A stretch of 6,102 nucleotides of DNA from the NCBI GenBank assembly GCA_024641465.1, contig JAHEDB010000151.1, positions 1 through 6,102 of the forward strand. The letters run 5' to 3'. The notes beneath the pieces were generated by a model. It did no database searches. It was not told where the DNA came from and worked only from the letters and a program-made list of their open reading frames with translations. A program made the position numbers and the translations under genes. This document shows positions 1 through 6,042 of the stretch, in pieces. The number at the start of each line of letters is the position of its first letter. Position 1 is the stretch's first letter. The DNA is from Chromatiales bacterium. Its GTDB lineage: Bacteria; Pseudomonadota; Gammaproteobacteria; UBA6429; Thiohalophilaceae.

Positions 1-757
1 CAATATTTTCCAGCAGCGAGATAAAGGCCACGCGTTGCGCCAGATCCAGCGGCGCGTTGACATTCACCGAACCCGCATCGATCGAATAGGCCGTACCGGG
101 ACCAATCGCCGTATTGATGGCTCGCGCGACGGTGCTGGAGGTAGTGAAATCGGGTTCACGCAGATTCAGGGTCAATTCATTCTTATCACCGAACGGTGTC
201 TCCACCGCCCGCTCAATACTCGCACCATTAGGTATGCGACCGACACTCGGCACGTTCACCGAGATGCGTGAGCCATCAGTACCCTTCACGCCAAAGCCGC
301 TCACCACCACATTACCCTGGGCAACGGCATAGACATTGCCGTCGGCCCCTTTCAATGGGGTCATCAGCAGACTGCCGCCGCGCAGGCTCTTGGCATCACC
401 GATCGACGACACGGTAATATCCAGCCGCTGGCCGGGTTTGGCAAAGGCCGGCAGTTCCGCATGGATCGATACCGCCGCGACATTCTTCGATTGCAGATTG
501 ACATCGGTCGGCATGATCACCCCGAGGCGATTCAACATGCTTTTCAGGCTTTGCGAGGTAAAGGCGGCGGCGCCGTCACCGCTGCCGTCGAGGCCGACCA
601 CCAGGCCGTAACCGACCAGTTGGTTAGTCCGCACACCGGCGATCTTCGAGATGTCCTTGATACGTTCCGCCTGGACCAGCCCGGGAGAGGAACACAGCAA
701 CAGGCAAAGGATTGCCGTAATACCGCTTTTGATCTTTAACTTCTGCAACATCATCAT
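1..757 (-). CDS. flgI: Flagellar P-ring protein FlgI, N-terminal two thirds (cut by window edge)
   Basis: FlgI is exported to the periplasm by Sec and polymerises into the P ring, the peptidoglycan-layer bushing around the rod. The frame is open from the start to the left edge, giving 252 residues of a protein that is usually about 365-370 long, so the C-terminal third is missing. Residues 1-30 form a Sec signal peptide: basic start (KLKIK), hydrophobic core, and a likely cut after VQA30 before ERIKDI. The mature part starts with the family hallmark: [20 protein letters not shown], then [11 protein letters not shown] (51-61). Other typical stretches are LNRLGV (75-80), [13 protein letters not shown] (101-113), [14 protein letters not shown] (127-140) and [10 protein letters not shown] (146-155). 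Three consecutive ATG codons (757, 754, 751) could each be the start. AAGGA at 766-770 lies 8 nt before the first, and AGGA at 759-762 lies 7 nt before the third. The gap after flgH is 11 bp, and the upstream Shine-Dalgarno overlaps the flgH stop codon, suggesting translational coupling. Identification is very secure; the exact start is not. Confidence 0.96.
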   Translation of the reverse strand, partial: MMMLQKLKIKSGITAILCLLLCSSPGLVQAERIKDISKIAGVRTNQLVGYGLVVGLDGSGDGAAAFTSQSLKSMLNRLGVIMPTDVNLQSKNVAAVSIHAELPAFAKPGQRLDITVSSIGDAKSLRGGSLLMTPLKGADGNVYAVAQGNVVVSGFGVKGTDGSRISVNVPSVGRIPNGASIERAVETPFGDKNELTLNLREPDFTTSSTVARAINTAIGPGTAYSIDAGSVNVNAPLDLAQRVAFISLLENI

Positions 758-768
758 GTCCTGTTTCC

Positions 769-1467
769 TTAGTAGGGATAGGCTTCACTGTTAAAGAACT
801 TGCCCAACGGGCCCATGGTATTGGCCGAGGACATGGAACCGCTGTCACCATAGATAATTTGCGCATCGGCCAGTCGATTGGATAACACGGTATTGTCGGG
901 CTTGATGTCTTCCGGCCGCACAATGCCCGAGATACGGATATATTCACTGGCCTGATTGAGGGTCAGCAATTTCTGGCCACGCACCACCAGATTACGATTC
1001 GGTAATACCTCGGCGACGGTGACCGTGATCTTGCCGCTGACAGTATGTGATTGATTGGAATCACCCGAACCGTTGAAGTCCCGGCCACCGTCAAATTTGT
1101 TGGTCAGGATCTCCTTGCCGTCCTTGGTCACCTTGTCTCCGGCGATGGTCGGTGAAGGCAGATCCACCTTGTTGGACTTTTTGCTGGTGGTGCTCGACTT
1201 GGCGCTGGCGGATGCATTCTCAGTCAGTTCGATCGTTAAAATATCGCCGCGCCGCTTGGCGGTGCGATTGTCAAACATCCCCACCGTCATGCCTTCCTGA
1301 TAGATAGAACCGTTATAACGCTGGCGGATCTCCTCGGGCTGCGGCTTGGCCGGCTCATAGGGATCGACCTTTTTTCTGAACAGCGGCGCCTTGACGCAGG
1401 CGGCATTCAGCAGGCAGACCGTCAGCAGAATACACAGGGTGGTTACTCGGTTCATCGCACGACTCAT
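769..1467 (-). CDS. flgH: Flagellar L-ring lipoprotein FlgH
   Basis: FlgH is an outer-membrane lipoprotein that forms the L ring around the distal rod. The length of 232 residues is the same as the enterobacterial protein. Residues 1-23 form a lipoprotein signal peptide (MSRAMNR, then a hydrophobic core), with Cys24 the likely lipidated residue in LNAAC. The -3 position is Asn rather than the usual Leu/Val, so the lipobox is atypical. Family motifs follow: NGSIYQ (52-57), [20 protein letters not shown] (72-91), [21 protein letters not shown] (from 131), [18 protein letters not shown] (155-172), [14 protein letters not shown] (175-188), [13 protein letters not shown] (192-204) and a Gly/Phe C-terminus. 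A Ser/Thr/Lys-rich stretch spans residues 85-100. The start at 1467 has no clear Shine-Dalgarno (the preceding bases are TAATTAACCGTA). An in-frame ATG at 1455 (Met5) has a weak GAG 7 nt upstream and would still leave a good signal peptide. The gap after flgG is 12 bp. Confidence 0.96.
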   Translation of the reverse strand: MSRAMNRVTTLCILLTVCLLNAACVKAPLFRKKVDPYEPAKPQPEEIRQRYNGSIYQEGMTVGMFDNRTAKRRGDILTIELTENASASAKSSTTSKKSNKVDLPSPTIAGDKVTKDGKEILTNKFDGGRDFNGSGDSNQSHTVSGKITVTVAEVLPNRNLVVRGQKLLTLNQASEYIRISGIVRPEDIKPDNTVLSNRLADAQIIYGDSGSMSSANTMGPLGKFFNSEAYPY

Positions 1468-1479
1468 TACGGTTAATTA

Positions 1480-2265
1480 TCAGGTGTTGTTGTTCAGGTA
1501 CTGCAACATTTGATCCATTGTGGAGATGGCCTTGGAATTCATTTCATAGGCGCGTTGGGTCTCGATCATGCTGACCAGCTCCTCCACTACATTGACGTTG
1601 GAACCTTCCAGCGACCCTTGCCGAATAATGCCCATGCCGTTCTGTCCTGGGACACCCACCTGAGGGGCGCCACTGGCGGCGGTTTCAAAAAACAGGTTTG
1701 ATCCGATCGGATTCAGCCCTGCCGGGTTCTGAAACATGGCCATGGTGATCTGACCGATCTGGGTCAGGGCCGGGTTGCCCGGGGTGGTGATCGAGACCGT
1801 GCCGTCATCGCCAATCGACACACTCATGGCATTGGGCGGCACGACGATAGACGGTTGCAGCTTATAACCGGAGGAGGTGACGATCTCACCCTGGCCATCG
1901 ATATGAAATTCACCGTTACGGGTGTAGGACATACTGCCATTCGGGTGTAGCACCTGAAAGTAACCAAATCCCTGGATCGCCATGTCATAGGTATTCTGGG
2001 TCTGCAACACATTGCCCTGGGTATGCATTTTCTGTGTTGCCACGGTCTTGACGCCGGTGCCCAGCGTCAGGCCGGAGGGCAGTTCGGTATCCTGACTGGT
2101 GCGGCTGCCCGCCTGACGCACGTTCTGATAAAGCAGGTCTTCAAACAAGGCGCGGTCGCGCTTGAAGCCTGTGGTGCTGGCGTTCGCCAGATTGTTACTG
2201 ATGACGGATAGTCTGGTGTTTTGTGCCTCCAGCCCCGTCTTGCCGACCCATAATGCCTGTGCCAT
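1480..2265 (-). CDS. flgG: Flagellar distal rod protein FlgG
   Basis: FlgG forms the distal part of the flagellar rod that crosses the periplasm through the P and L rings. It is exported by the flagellar type III apparatus, and no Sec signal peptide is present. The length of 261 residues is typical of the family. The N-terminal rod/hook motif NNLANASTTGFKR is at residues 24-36. It is followed by FEDLLYQNVRQAG (41-53) and LPSGLTLGTGV (62-72), the segment found in FlgG but absent from the hook protein FlgE, which separates this gene from flgE and flgF. The middle has MAIQGFGYFQVLHPNG (95-110) and YTRNGEF (114-120). The C-terminus carries GSLEGSNVNVVEELVSMIETQRAYEMNSKAISTMDQML (217-254 region), a coiled-coil D0 helix. 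AGGAG at 2274-2278 sits 8 nt before the ATG, supporting this start. The gap after flgF is 19 bp. The identification is secure. Confidence 0.97.
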   Translation of the reverse strand: MAQALWVGKTGLEAQNTRLSVISNNLANASTTGFKRDRALFEDLLYQNVRQAGSRTSQDTELPSGLTLGTGVKTVATQKMHTQGNVLQTQNTYDMAIQGFGYFQVLHPNGSMSYTRNGEFHIDGQGEIVTSSGYKLQPSIVVPPNAMSVSIGDDGTVSITTPGNPALTQIGQITMAMFQNPAGLNPIGSNLFFETAASGAPQVGVPGQNGMGIIRQGSLEGSNVNVVEELVSMIETQRAYEMNSKAISTMDQMLQYLNNNT

Positions 2266-2284
2266 TTAATTTACTCCTGCTGCA

Positions 2285-3025
2285 TTAACCCAAACGTACC
2301 AATGATGCTTCCTGCTCCGCCTGTTGGTCGGCGGTATGCATCATCTTGACGTGTAATTCAAACTGTCTCGACAGATCGATCATGTTCACCAGTGCCTCGG
2401 CGACATTGACATTACTCATTTCCACCACGCCGGATAACACCCTGACGTTTGCATCGGCCGGGCTTTGCCCACCGTTCTTCAAACGTAACAGGCCATCATT
2501 GCCTTTATAGATATCACCGGCCAGTGGCTTGACGAGTTTGATGCGATCGATCTCCTGCATCACCCCGTCACCGGCACCAAACGGCAGAATCGATACCACT
2601 CCCTCGTTGGATATATCGATCTTGCTGGCCGGCGGCAGGCTGATCGGCCCGCCGTTACCGATGACCGGTTCGCCGGCGCCACTCAGCAACACACCGGTGC
2701 CGGTCAGACGCATATTGCCGGCGCGGGTATAGGCCTCACTGCCATCCGCCGCCTGCACTGCGATATAGCCTTCACCATTGATGGCGACGTCGAGCTGATT
2801 GCCGGTGGTCTCCAGCCCACCCGGATTGAGATCAATACCGGGGCGCTCCGCCAGGGCATAGGCGCGTGTTGGATGACCATTGCCAAACACCGGCATGCTG
2901 CGAAAACTGGCGTAGTCAGCGCGGAAACCCGGTGTACTGACGTTCGCCAGATTATTGCTATTGGCCGTCTGGGCCAGCATATTCTGCTTGGCCCCGTTCA
3001 TGGCGATATACAACATGCGATCCAT
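2285..3025 (-). CDS. flgF: Flagellar proximal rod protein FlgF
   Basis: FlgF is one of the proximal rod subunits linking the MS-ring/FliE base to FlgG; like the others it leaves the cell by the flagellar type III route. The length of 246 residues is near the family's usual 245-255. Residues 1-10 (MDRMLYIAMN) are the characteristic FlgF start. The rod motif NNLANVSTPGFRADYASF spans 24-41, followed by LDVAINGEGYIAVQ (78-91) and YTRAGNM (99-105). The C-terminal motif SNVNVAEALVNMIDLSRQFE (204-223) precedes an amphipathic helix ending in LVRLG. The hypervariable middle is shorter than in FlgE. The start is supported by GGGA at 3032-3035, 6 nt upstream, with an AGGA slightly further away. The gap after flgE is 25 bp, the largest in the operon, but I see no terminator or promoter there. 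In Pseudomonas the flgF group can be a separate transcription unit; nothing visible here argues for that. Confidence 0.96.
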   Translation of the reverse strand: MDRMLYIAMNGAKQNMLAQTANSNNLANVSTPGFRADYASFRSMPVFGNGHPTRAYALAERPGIDLNPGGLETTGNQLDVAINGEGYIAVQAADGSEAYTRAGNMRLTGTGVLLSGAGEPVIGNGGPISLPPASKIDISNEGVVSILPFGAGDGVMQEIDRIKLVKPLAGDIYKGNDGLLRLKNGGQSPADANVRVLSGVVEMSNVNVAEALVNMIDLSRQFELHVKMMHTADQQAEQEASLVRLG

Positions 3026-3050
3026 GGTGAGTCCCTATCCTGTCAGACTA

Positions 3051-4310
3051 TTAACGAATATTGATGATGGTCTGTGTTACGGTGTCCGCGGTGCGGACGA
3101 CCTGCGCACTGGCCTGGAAGTTTCGTTGCGCGATGATCATCTTCACCAACTCACCGGTGAGGTCCACGTTAGAATCTTCCAGTGCACCGGGCTGGATCAG
3201 GCCGACCGTACCCGAACCGGGGGCGCCGACCAGCACTTCACCCGAGGCAAAACTTTCCGCCCAGGCGGTATCGCCCAGCTGCCGCAAACCCTGCACGTTT
3301 GCAAAGTCTGCCAGCATGACCATACCCAGTTGGCGGGACTGACCGTTGCTATAACGAGTGGTGATATAACCGGTCTCATCCACGTCGACGCTGATCACAC
3401 GGCCGGTGGTGTAACCGTCCTGCACCAGGGCGTTGACATCGAACTTGCCGCCATATTGTGTCGTCGGTGTGGCGCCCATCAGGTCGAGTGACATCTTCAT
3501 CGGTGCTGAACCGGTTTCGGTGATGTAATCCGGGTAATTGATCTTACCTGGGGGAACCGGTATGCCATTAATACCCTGCAGGCGGCCGGCGCCATCGAAC
3601 ATCACGATGTCCGGATCATACGGCGGTTGCAGGCCACCCTTCACATCCTTGCCATCGACGGTGGTATAGACCTCCCAGGTATTGGGTTCCTCACCTTTGA
3701 CGAAATACATGGTGGAGAGATGTTCCACGCCCAGGGAATCAAATAGTGTCAGGGAGGTGGAGTGATTGAAGGAGGAAGGCGTGTCCGGGTCAAACGGCAC
3801 GGACAGCGGACGGTCCTGACCGCTATCCAGGTTCACCCCGACTTCAATCTTACCCGTTGCACGCGGACTGATGTTCGATTTGTCGATGCGCAACGGTCCG
3901 ACACCACCGGTCAGGCGACCGGTTTCATCGGTGTCATTGATCACCAGTTTCTGTTGACTGGAGTTGATCACCCAGCCTTCCCGATCCACCGAGAAAATAC
4001 CGTTACGGCTGTAGGCCCGTCCGCCATTATCATCGAGGATGAAAAAGCCGCGGCCATTGATCGCCAGGTCGAGTTTGTTATCGGTAAACCCGATATTACC
4101 CTGACCGAATTGCTGACGAACCGCCGCCAGCCGGACACCGGAACCGATGGCATTGGCCGAGGCGCCTTCTGCCGCATTGGCATAGACATCGGCAAATTCG
4201 GCGCGTGAACCTTTAAAACCGGTGGTACTGGCGTTAGCTACGTTGTGGCCGATGACCTTGAGGTCATTACCCGCGACGTTAATACCACTTAGTGCTGCAC
4301 GAAAAGGCAT
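3051..4310 (-). CDS. flgE: Flagellar hook protein FlgE
   Basis: FlgE polymerises under the FlgD cap into the flexible hook that transmits torque from rod to filament. The length is 419 residues, slightly longer than the about 400-residue enterobacterial protein. The N-terminal D0/D1 motif is GHNVANASTTGFKGSRAEF (21-39), followed by GIGSGV-type AIGSGVRL (54-61), FGQGNIGFTDNKLDLAINGRGFF (68-90) and YSRNGIFSVDREGWV (100-114). The D2-type region includes TSLTLFDSLGVEHLSTMYFVK (185-205) with TWEVYTTVDG (211-220). After it come DGYTTGRVISVDVDETGYI (298-316), GQSRQLGMVMLADFAN (323-338) and GLRQLGDTAWAES (341-353). The C-terminal helix is LEDSNVDLTGELVKMIIAQRNFQASAQV (377-404), ending TQTIINIR. The Shine-Dalgarno AAGGAG at 4319-4324 lies 8 nt before the ATG. 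It begins 22 bp after the flgD stop. The identification is secure. Confidence 0.97.
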   Translation of the reverse strand: MPFRAALSGINVAGNDLKVIGHNVANASTTGFKGSRAEFADVYANAAEGASANAIGSGVRLAAVRQQFGQGNIGFTDNKLDLAINGRGFFILDDNGGRAYSRNGIFSVDREGWVINSSQQKLVINDTDETGRLTGGVGPLRIDKSNISPRATGKIEVGVNLDSGQDRPLSVPFDPDTPSSFNHSTSLTLFDSLGVEHLSTMYFVKGEEPNTWEVYTTVDGKDVKGGLQPPYDPDIVMFDGAGRLQGINGIPVPPGKINYPDYITETGSAPMKMSLDLMGATPTTQYGGKFDVNALVQDGYTTGRVISVDVDETGYITTRYSNGQSRQLGMVMLADFANVQGLRQLGDTAWAESFASGEVLVGAPGSGTVGLIQPGALEDSNVDLTGELVKMIIAQRNFQASAQVVRTADTVTQTIINIR

Positions 4311-4332
4311 AACAGTTACTCCTTTTGACTAA

Positions 4333-5049
4333 TCACATGACTTCTTTGATTTTGGCAAGTGTGGTCGAGCCTGAGTTGGATAAGTTCAGCATAACCGACT
4401 TGATCCCCTTACCCAGTGACACACTTTCCACCTTATCCCTGACCAGGGTGTCGACGGCAGTTGGCTTGCCGTCGTAGATTACCTCGGCACGAATTTTATA
4501 TTTGCCGGGGTCAGCCTGTTGCGTGGCCGCCTCATCCGAATTAACCCCATGATCAATCATCCCATCCCAGCTAAAATCGATCTGCCCTGGCTGCTGACGG
4601 CCGAGAGAAATCTTTTTTAACAACTGGCCTTTGTCATCCAGCACACTGACTTGTAGTTCAGGCGCCCCTGTCTGCAGGTCCACCTTACCGACCAGCTTGC
4701 CGTCTTCCGGCAGTACGGCGACATCACCCGGGATCAACACCGACCGACCGACCATACTGGAGGCCTGCAAGGCCTGGCTGGATTGCAGGGCCTCGGCCAG
4801 GCTGGTAAACGAATCCTTGATCTCCTTCATGCCCTTGGCCGCACTGAACTGCGCCATCTGACTGATGAATTCGCCATTCTCCATCGGCTTCATCGGGTCC
4901 TGATTACCCATCTGGGCAATCATCAATGATAAAAATTCATCCTGACCAAGGTTCTTCTCTTTGGTGGCCTCTTTGGGCCGGGTCAGTCCCAGTTCTTCAA
5001 AACTGGGGCTCGACAGTTTTGCGTCCTGGGTTTTGTCTATGCCGTTCAT
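4333..5049 (-). CDS. flgD: Flagellar hook cap / hook assembly scaffold protein FlgD
   Basis: FlgD sits at the tip of the growing hook, helps FlgE subunits fold in, and is replaced by the hook-filament junction protein FlgK when the hook is complete. The length of 238 residues is within the family range. The conserved N-terminal half contains LGQDEFLSLMIAQMGNQDPMKPMENGEFISQMAQFS (34-69), the signature of the family. Residues 76-100 are a predicted helix rich in Ser, Gln and Ala. The C-terminal half (about 100-238) fits the Ig-like/tudor hybrid fold. Within it, GRSVLIPGD (101-109) and the FSWDGMIDHG motif (159-168) are followed by PGKYKIRAEV (181-190). The stretch between WDG and the PGKY turn is a little longer than the common form (VNSDEAATQQAD). 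AAGGAG at 5058-5063, 8 nt upstream, supports the start. The gap after flgC is 16 bp. Confidence 0.96.
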   Translation of the reverse strand: MNGIDKTQDAKLSSPSFEELGLTRPKEATKEKNLGQDEFLSLMIAQMGNQDPMKPMENGEFISQMAQFSAAKGMKEIKDSFTSLAEALQSSQALQASSMVGRSVLIPGDVAVLPEDGKLVGKVDLQTGAPELQVSVLDDKGQLLKKISLGRQQPGQIDFSWDGMIDHGVNSDEAATQQADPGKYKIRAEVIYDGKPTAVDTLVRDKVESVSLGKGIKSVMLNLSNSGSTTLAKIKEVM

Positions 5050-5065
5050 GTTGTTGGCTCCTTAC

Positions 5066-5485
5066 TTATTGTCCAAGCGATATCGTACGCAGCATCATTT
5101 GCTTGGCGCTGTTCATCATTTCGATATTGGATTGATAGGAACGTGAGGCCGAGATCATATCCGCCATCTCTTCCGCTATATTCACGTTGGGTAGTGAGAT
5201 ATAACCTTCACCATCCGCCAGCGGGTGATTGGGGTTGTACTCACGCTTGATTGGCGCATTGCTCTCGACGATGCCCAGTACCTTGACGCCGACACCGACA
5301 CCCTCCTCCTGTTCCTGGAAGTCCTGTAGCATCGGCGCAAACACCGGATGCCGCGCCCGATAAGTCTTGTCGATACTGCTGCTGGCGGTATTGGCATTGG
5401 CCATGTTACTCGCCGTGGTATTGAGGCGCAGGGTCTGGGCATGCAGTGCGGTGCCGGAAACGTCAAAGATCTGGAATAAAGACAT
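5066..5485 (-). CDS. flgC: Flagellar proximal rod protein FlgC
   Basis: FlgC is a proximal rod subunit exported through the flagellar type III apparatus. The length of 139 residues is typical (about 135-140). The N-terminus MSLFQIFDVSGTALHAQTLRLNTTASNMANANT (1-33) is the standard FlgC opening, containing the rod motif ASNMANANT, followed by YRARHPVF (42-49). The middle has VKVLGIVESNAP (67-78) and the diagnostic YNPNHPLADGEGYISLPNVNIAEEMADMISASRSYQSN (83-120), then a C-terminal helix rich in Met. The start codon shares its A with the flgB stop (TAATG, shared base at 5485), a typical translational coupling arrangement. AAGGGG at 5491-5496, inside the end of flgB, lies 5 nt before the ATG. The identification is secure. 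Confidence 0.97.
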   Translation of the reverse strand: MSLFQIFDVSGTALHAQTLRLNTTASNMANANTASSSIDKTYRARHPVFAPMLQDFQEQEEGVGVGVKVLGIVESNAPIKREYNPNHPLADGEGYISLPNVNIAEEMADMISASRSYQSNIEMMNSAKQMMLRTISLGQ

Positions 5486-5886
5486 TATTGCCCCTTAATC
5501 GCTGTAGTGAGTGTGTTCAACTTGTCGCCGAGAAAACGCAGGCTGGCCATGTAACGCATGGAGTTTTCCATAAAGGCCGCCGTTTCGGTTTCGGTCTCTA
5601 CGGTGTTGCCGTCAACCGATGGCTGGAGGGGATTGCGATACAGGACTTCAAAGCCGTTGGCGAATTGAGGTGGCTGGATGTGCATGGCACTGGTCTGTTC
5701 CAATGGCCCCCTGCCCTTGGGATACTCTGAGGCCTGTTGCATGGCCGCCTTGAAATCAATATCCCTGGCCTTGAACTTGGGTGTATCGGCGTTGGCCACA
5801 TTGGCGGCCAGGATTTGGGCGCGACGACTTTGTAAATGCAGGGCCGGTTCGTGCAGCCCCAGGTATTTTTCAAAGTTGAATTGCAT
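5485..5886 (-). CDS. flgB: Flagellar proximal rod protein FlgB
   Basis: FlgB is the most proximal of the rod subunits in this operon and the first gene transcribed. The length of 133 residues matches the family (about 130-140). Motifs include LHLQSRRAQILAANVANADTPKFKARDIDF (16-45) with the rod signature ANVANADTP. YRNPLQPSVDGNTVETETE (83-101) is the FlgB-specific QPSxDGNTV block, followed by FMENSMRYMASLRFL (105-119) and a C-terminal helix ending IKGQ. The start at 5886 has GGGG at 5894-5897, 7 nt upstream. The next upstream ATG in this frame (about 5901) is closed at once by a TAA, so no longer start is possible. It overlaps flgC by one base. Transcription probably starts near 5910 from the sigma-54 promoter, leaving a leader of only about 24 nt. 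Confidence 0.97.
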   Translation of the reverse strand: MQFNFEKYLGLHEPALHLQSRRAQILAANVANADTPKFKARDIDFKAAMQQASEYPKGRGPLEQTSAMHIQPPQFANGFEVLYRNPLQPSVDGNTVETETETAAFMENSMRYMASLRFLGDKLNTLTTAIKGQ

Positions 5887-5920
5887 TGTGTTACCCCATG
5901 TCTATGTTTGACAGAGGCAT

Positions 5921-5936
5921 TGCAACACTTGTGCCA
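5921..5936 (-). promoter_or_regulatory. Sigma-54 (RpoN) -24/-12 promoter of the flgB operon
   Basis: The minus strand reads TGGCACAAGTGTTGCA. The GG of the -24 box (5935-5934) and the GC of the -12 box (5923-5922) are separated by exactly 10 bases, as sigma-54 requires, and the boxes match the consensus TGGCAC-N5-TTGCA in full. The predicted transcription start is near 5910, about 24 nt before the flgB ATG. In polar-flagellum gammaproteobacteria this class of promoter is activated by FlrC/FleR or FlrA/FleQ-type enhancer-binding proteins. Which of these acts here cannot be told from the window. Confidence 0.9.
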
Positions 5937-5940
5937 CAAG
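5928..5940. repeat. 13-bp perfect inverted repeat over the -24 box
   Basis: CTTGTG-C-CACAAG on the plus strand is a perfect 6-bp inverted repeat around one central base. It covers the -24 element and the four bases upstream of it. It may be an operator for a protein that competes with or assists sigma-54 polymerase, or a coincidence helped by the GGCAC core of the promoter. The symmetry is plain; its function is unknown. Confidence 0.5.
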
Positions 5941-5979
5941 CTAAGAGGTTGGTTTATATGAAATTATCAGAAGTGTATT

Positions 5980-6007
5980 GCGGCAAAAACATCGCCGGGG
6001 CGGCAAA
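5980..6007. repeat. Pair of 8-bp direct repeats, 20 bp apart, upstream of the sigma-54 promoter
   Basis: GCGGCAAA occurs at 5980-5987 and again at 6000-6007 on the plus strand, a start-to-start distance of 20 bp (about two helical turns). The pair lies roughly 70-97 bp upstream of the predicted transcription start, the kind of distance at which enhancer-binding proteins sit. It also overlaps the terminator hairpin, which may be its only meaning. An 8-bp repeat can occur by chance in a region of this size. Confidence 0.35.
5984..6006 (-). terminator. Likely factor-independent terminator after the upstream gene (probable cheR)
   Basis: On the minus strand TTGCCG (6006-6001), a CCC loop (6000-5998) and CGGCGA (5997-5992) can fold into a 6-bp hairpin with one G-U pair, followed by TG and a run of five T (5989-5985). 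It lies 37-59 bp after the stop codon of the upstream gene and before the sigma-54 promoter, so it would separate the two units. The stem is short, so termination may be partial. Confidence 0.5.
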
Positions 6008-6017
6008 CACAGGCCAG

Positions 6018-6032
6018 TCGGCGGCCCGCCAA
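6018..6032 (-). other. GC-rich hairpin just after the upstream gene's stop codon
   Basis: On the minus strand TTGGCG-GGC-CGCCGA can form a 6-bp stem (one G-U pair) with a 3-base loop, starting about 10 bp past the TAA at 6043-6045. It has no T-run after it, so it is not a terminator on its own. It may protect the 3' end of the upstream message or act together with the second hairpin further down. Confidence 0.35.
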
Positions 6033-6042
6033 TGATGACAGC

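Noticed and set aside
624..947. Minus-strand open frame of 107 codons spanning the flgH-flgI junction
   Set aside because: It is out of frame with both flgH and flgI, which both read cleanly through this region with family motifs. It is therefore not a frameshifted piece or a small gene.
2177..2190. Perfect palindrome CTGGCGTTCGCCAG inside flgG
   Set aside because: It falls on the codons of the conserved LANA motif. A near copy in flgF (about 2938-2952) also encodes the same motif (LANV) and is not symmetric there, so codon constraint explains it.
3026..3050. Possible break between flgBCDE and flgFGHI transcription units
   Set aside because: The gap is only 25 bp, with no hairpin plus T-run and no sigma-54, sigma-28 or sigma-70 motif that I could see.
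2955..3491. Plus-strand open frame of 178 codons antisense to the end of flgE and start of flgF
   Set aside because: It lies wholly opposite two clear flagellar genes, has no Shine-Dalgarno or family motif, and has the low-complexity composition expected from reading a GC-biased gene backwards.
3762..4208. Plus-strand open frame of 148 codons antisense to flgE
   Set aside because: No recognisable domain, no ribosome binding site, fully inside flgE; a shadow frame.
5945..5979. Possible sigma-70 promoter in the AT-rich stretch (GATAAT on the minus strand)
   Set aside because: No -35 hexamer at an acceptable distance: TTGCCG is only about 12 bases away. The sigma-54 element is far stronger.
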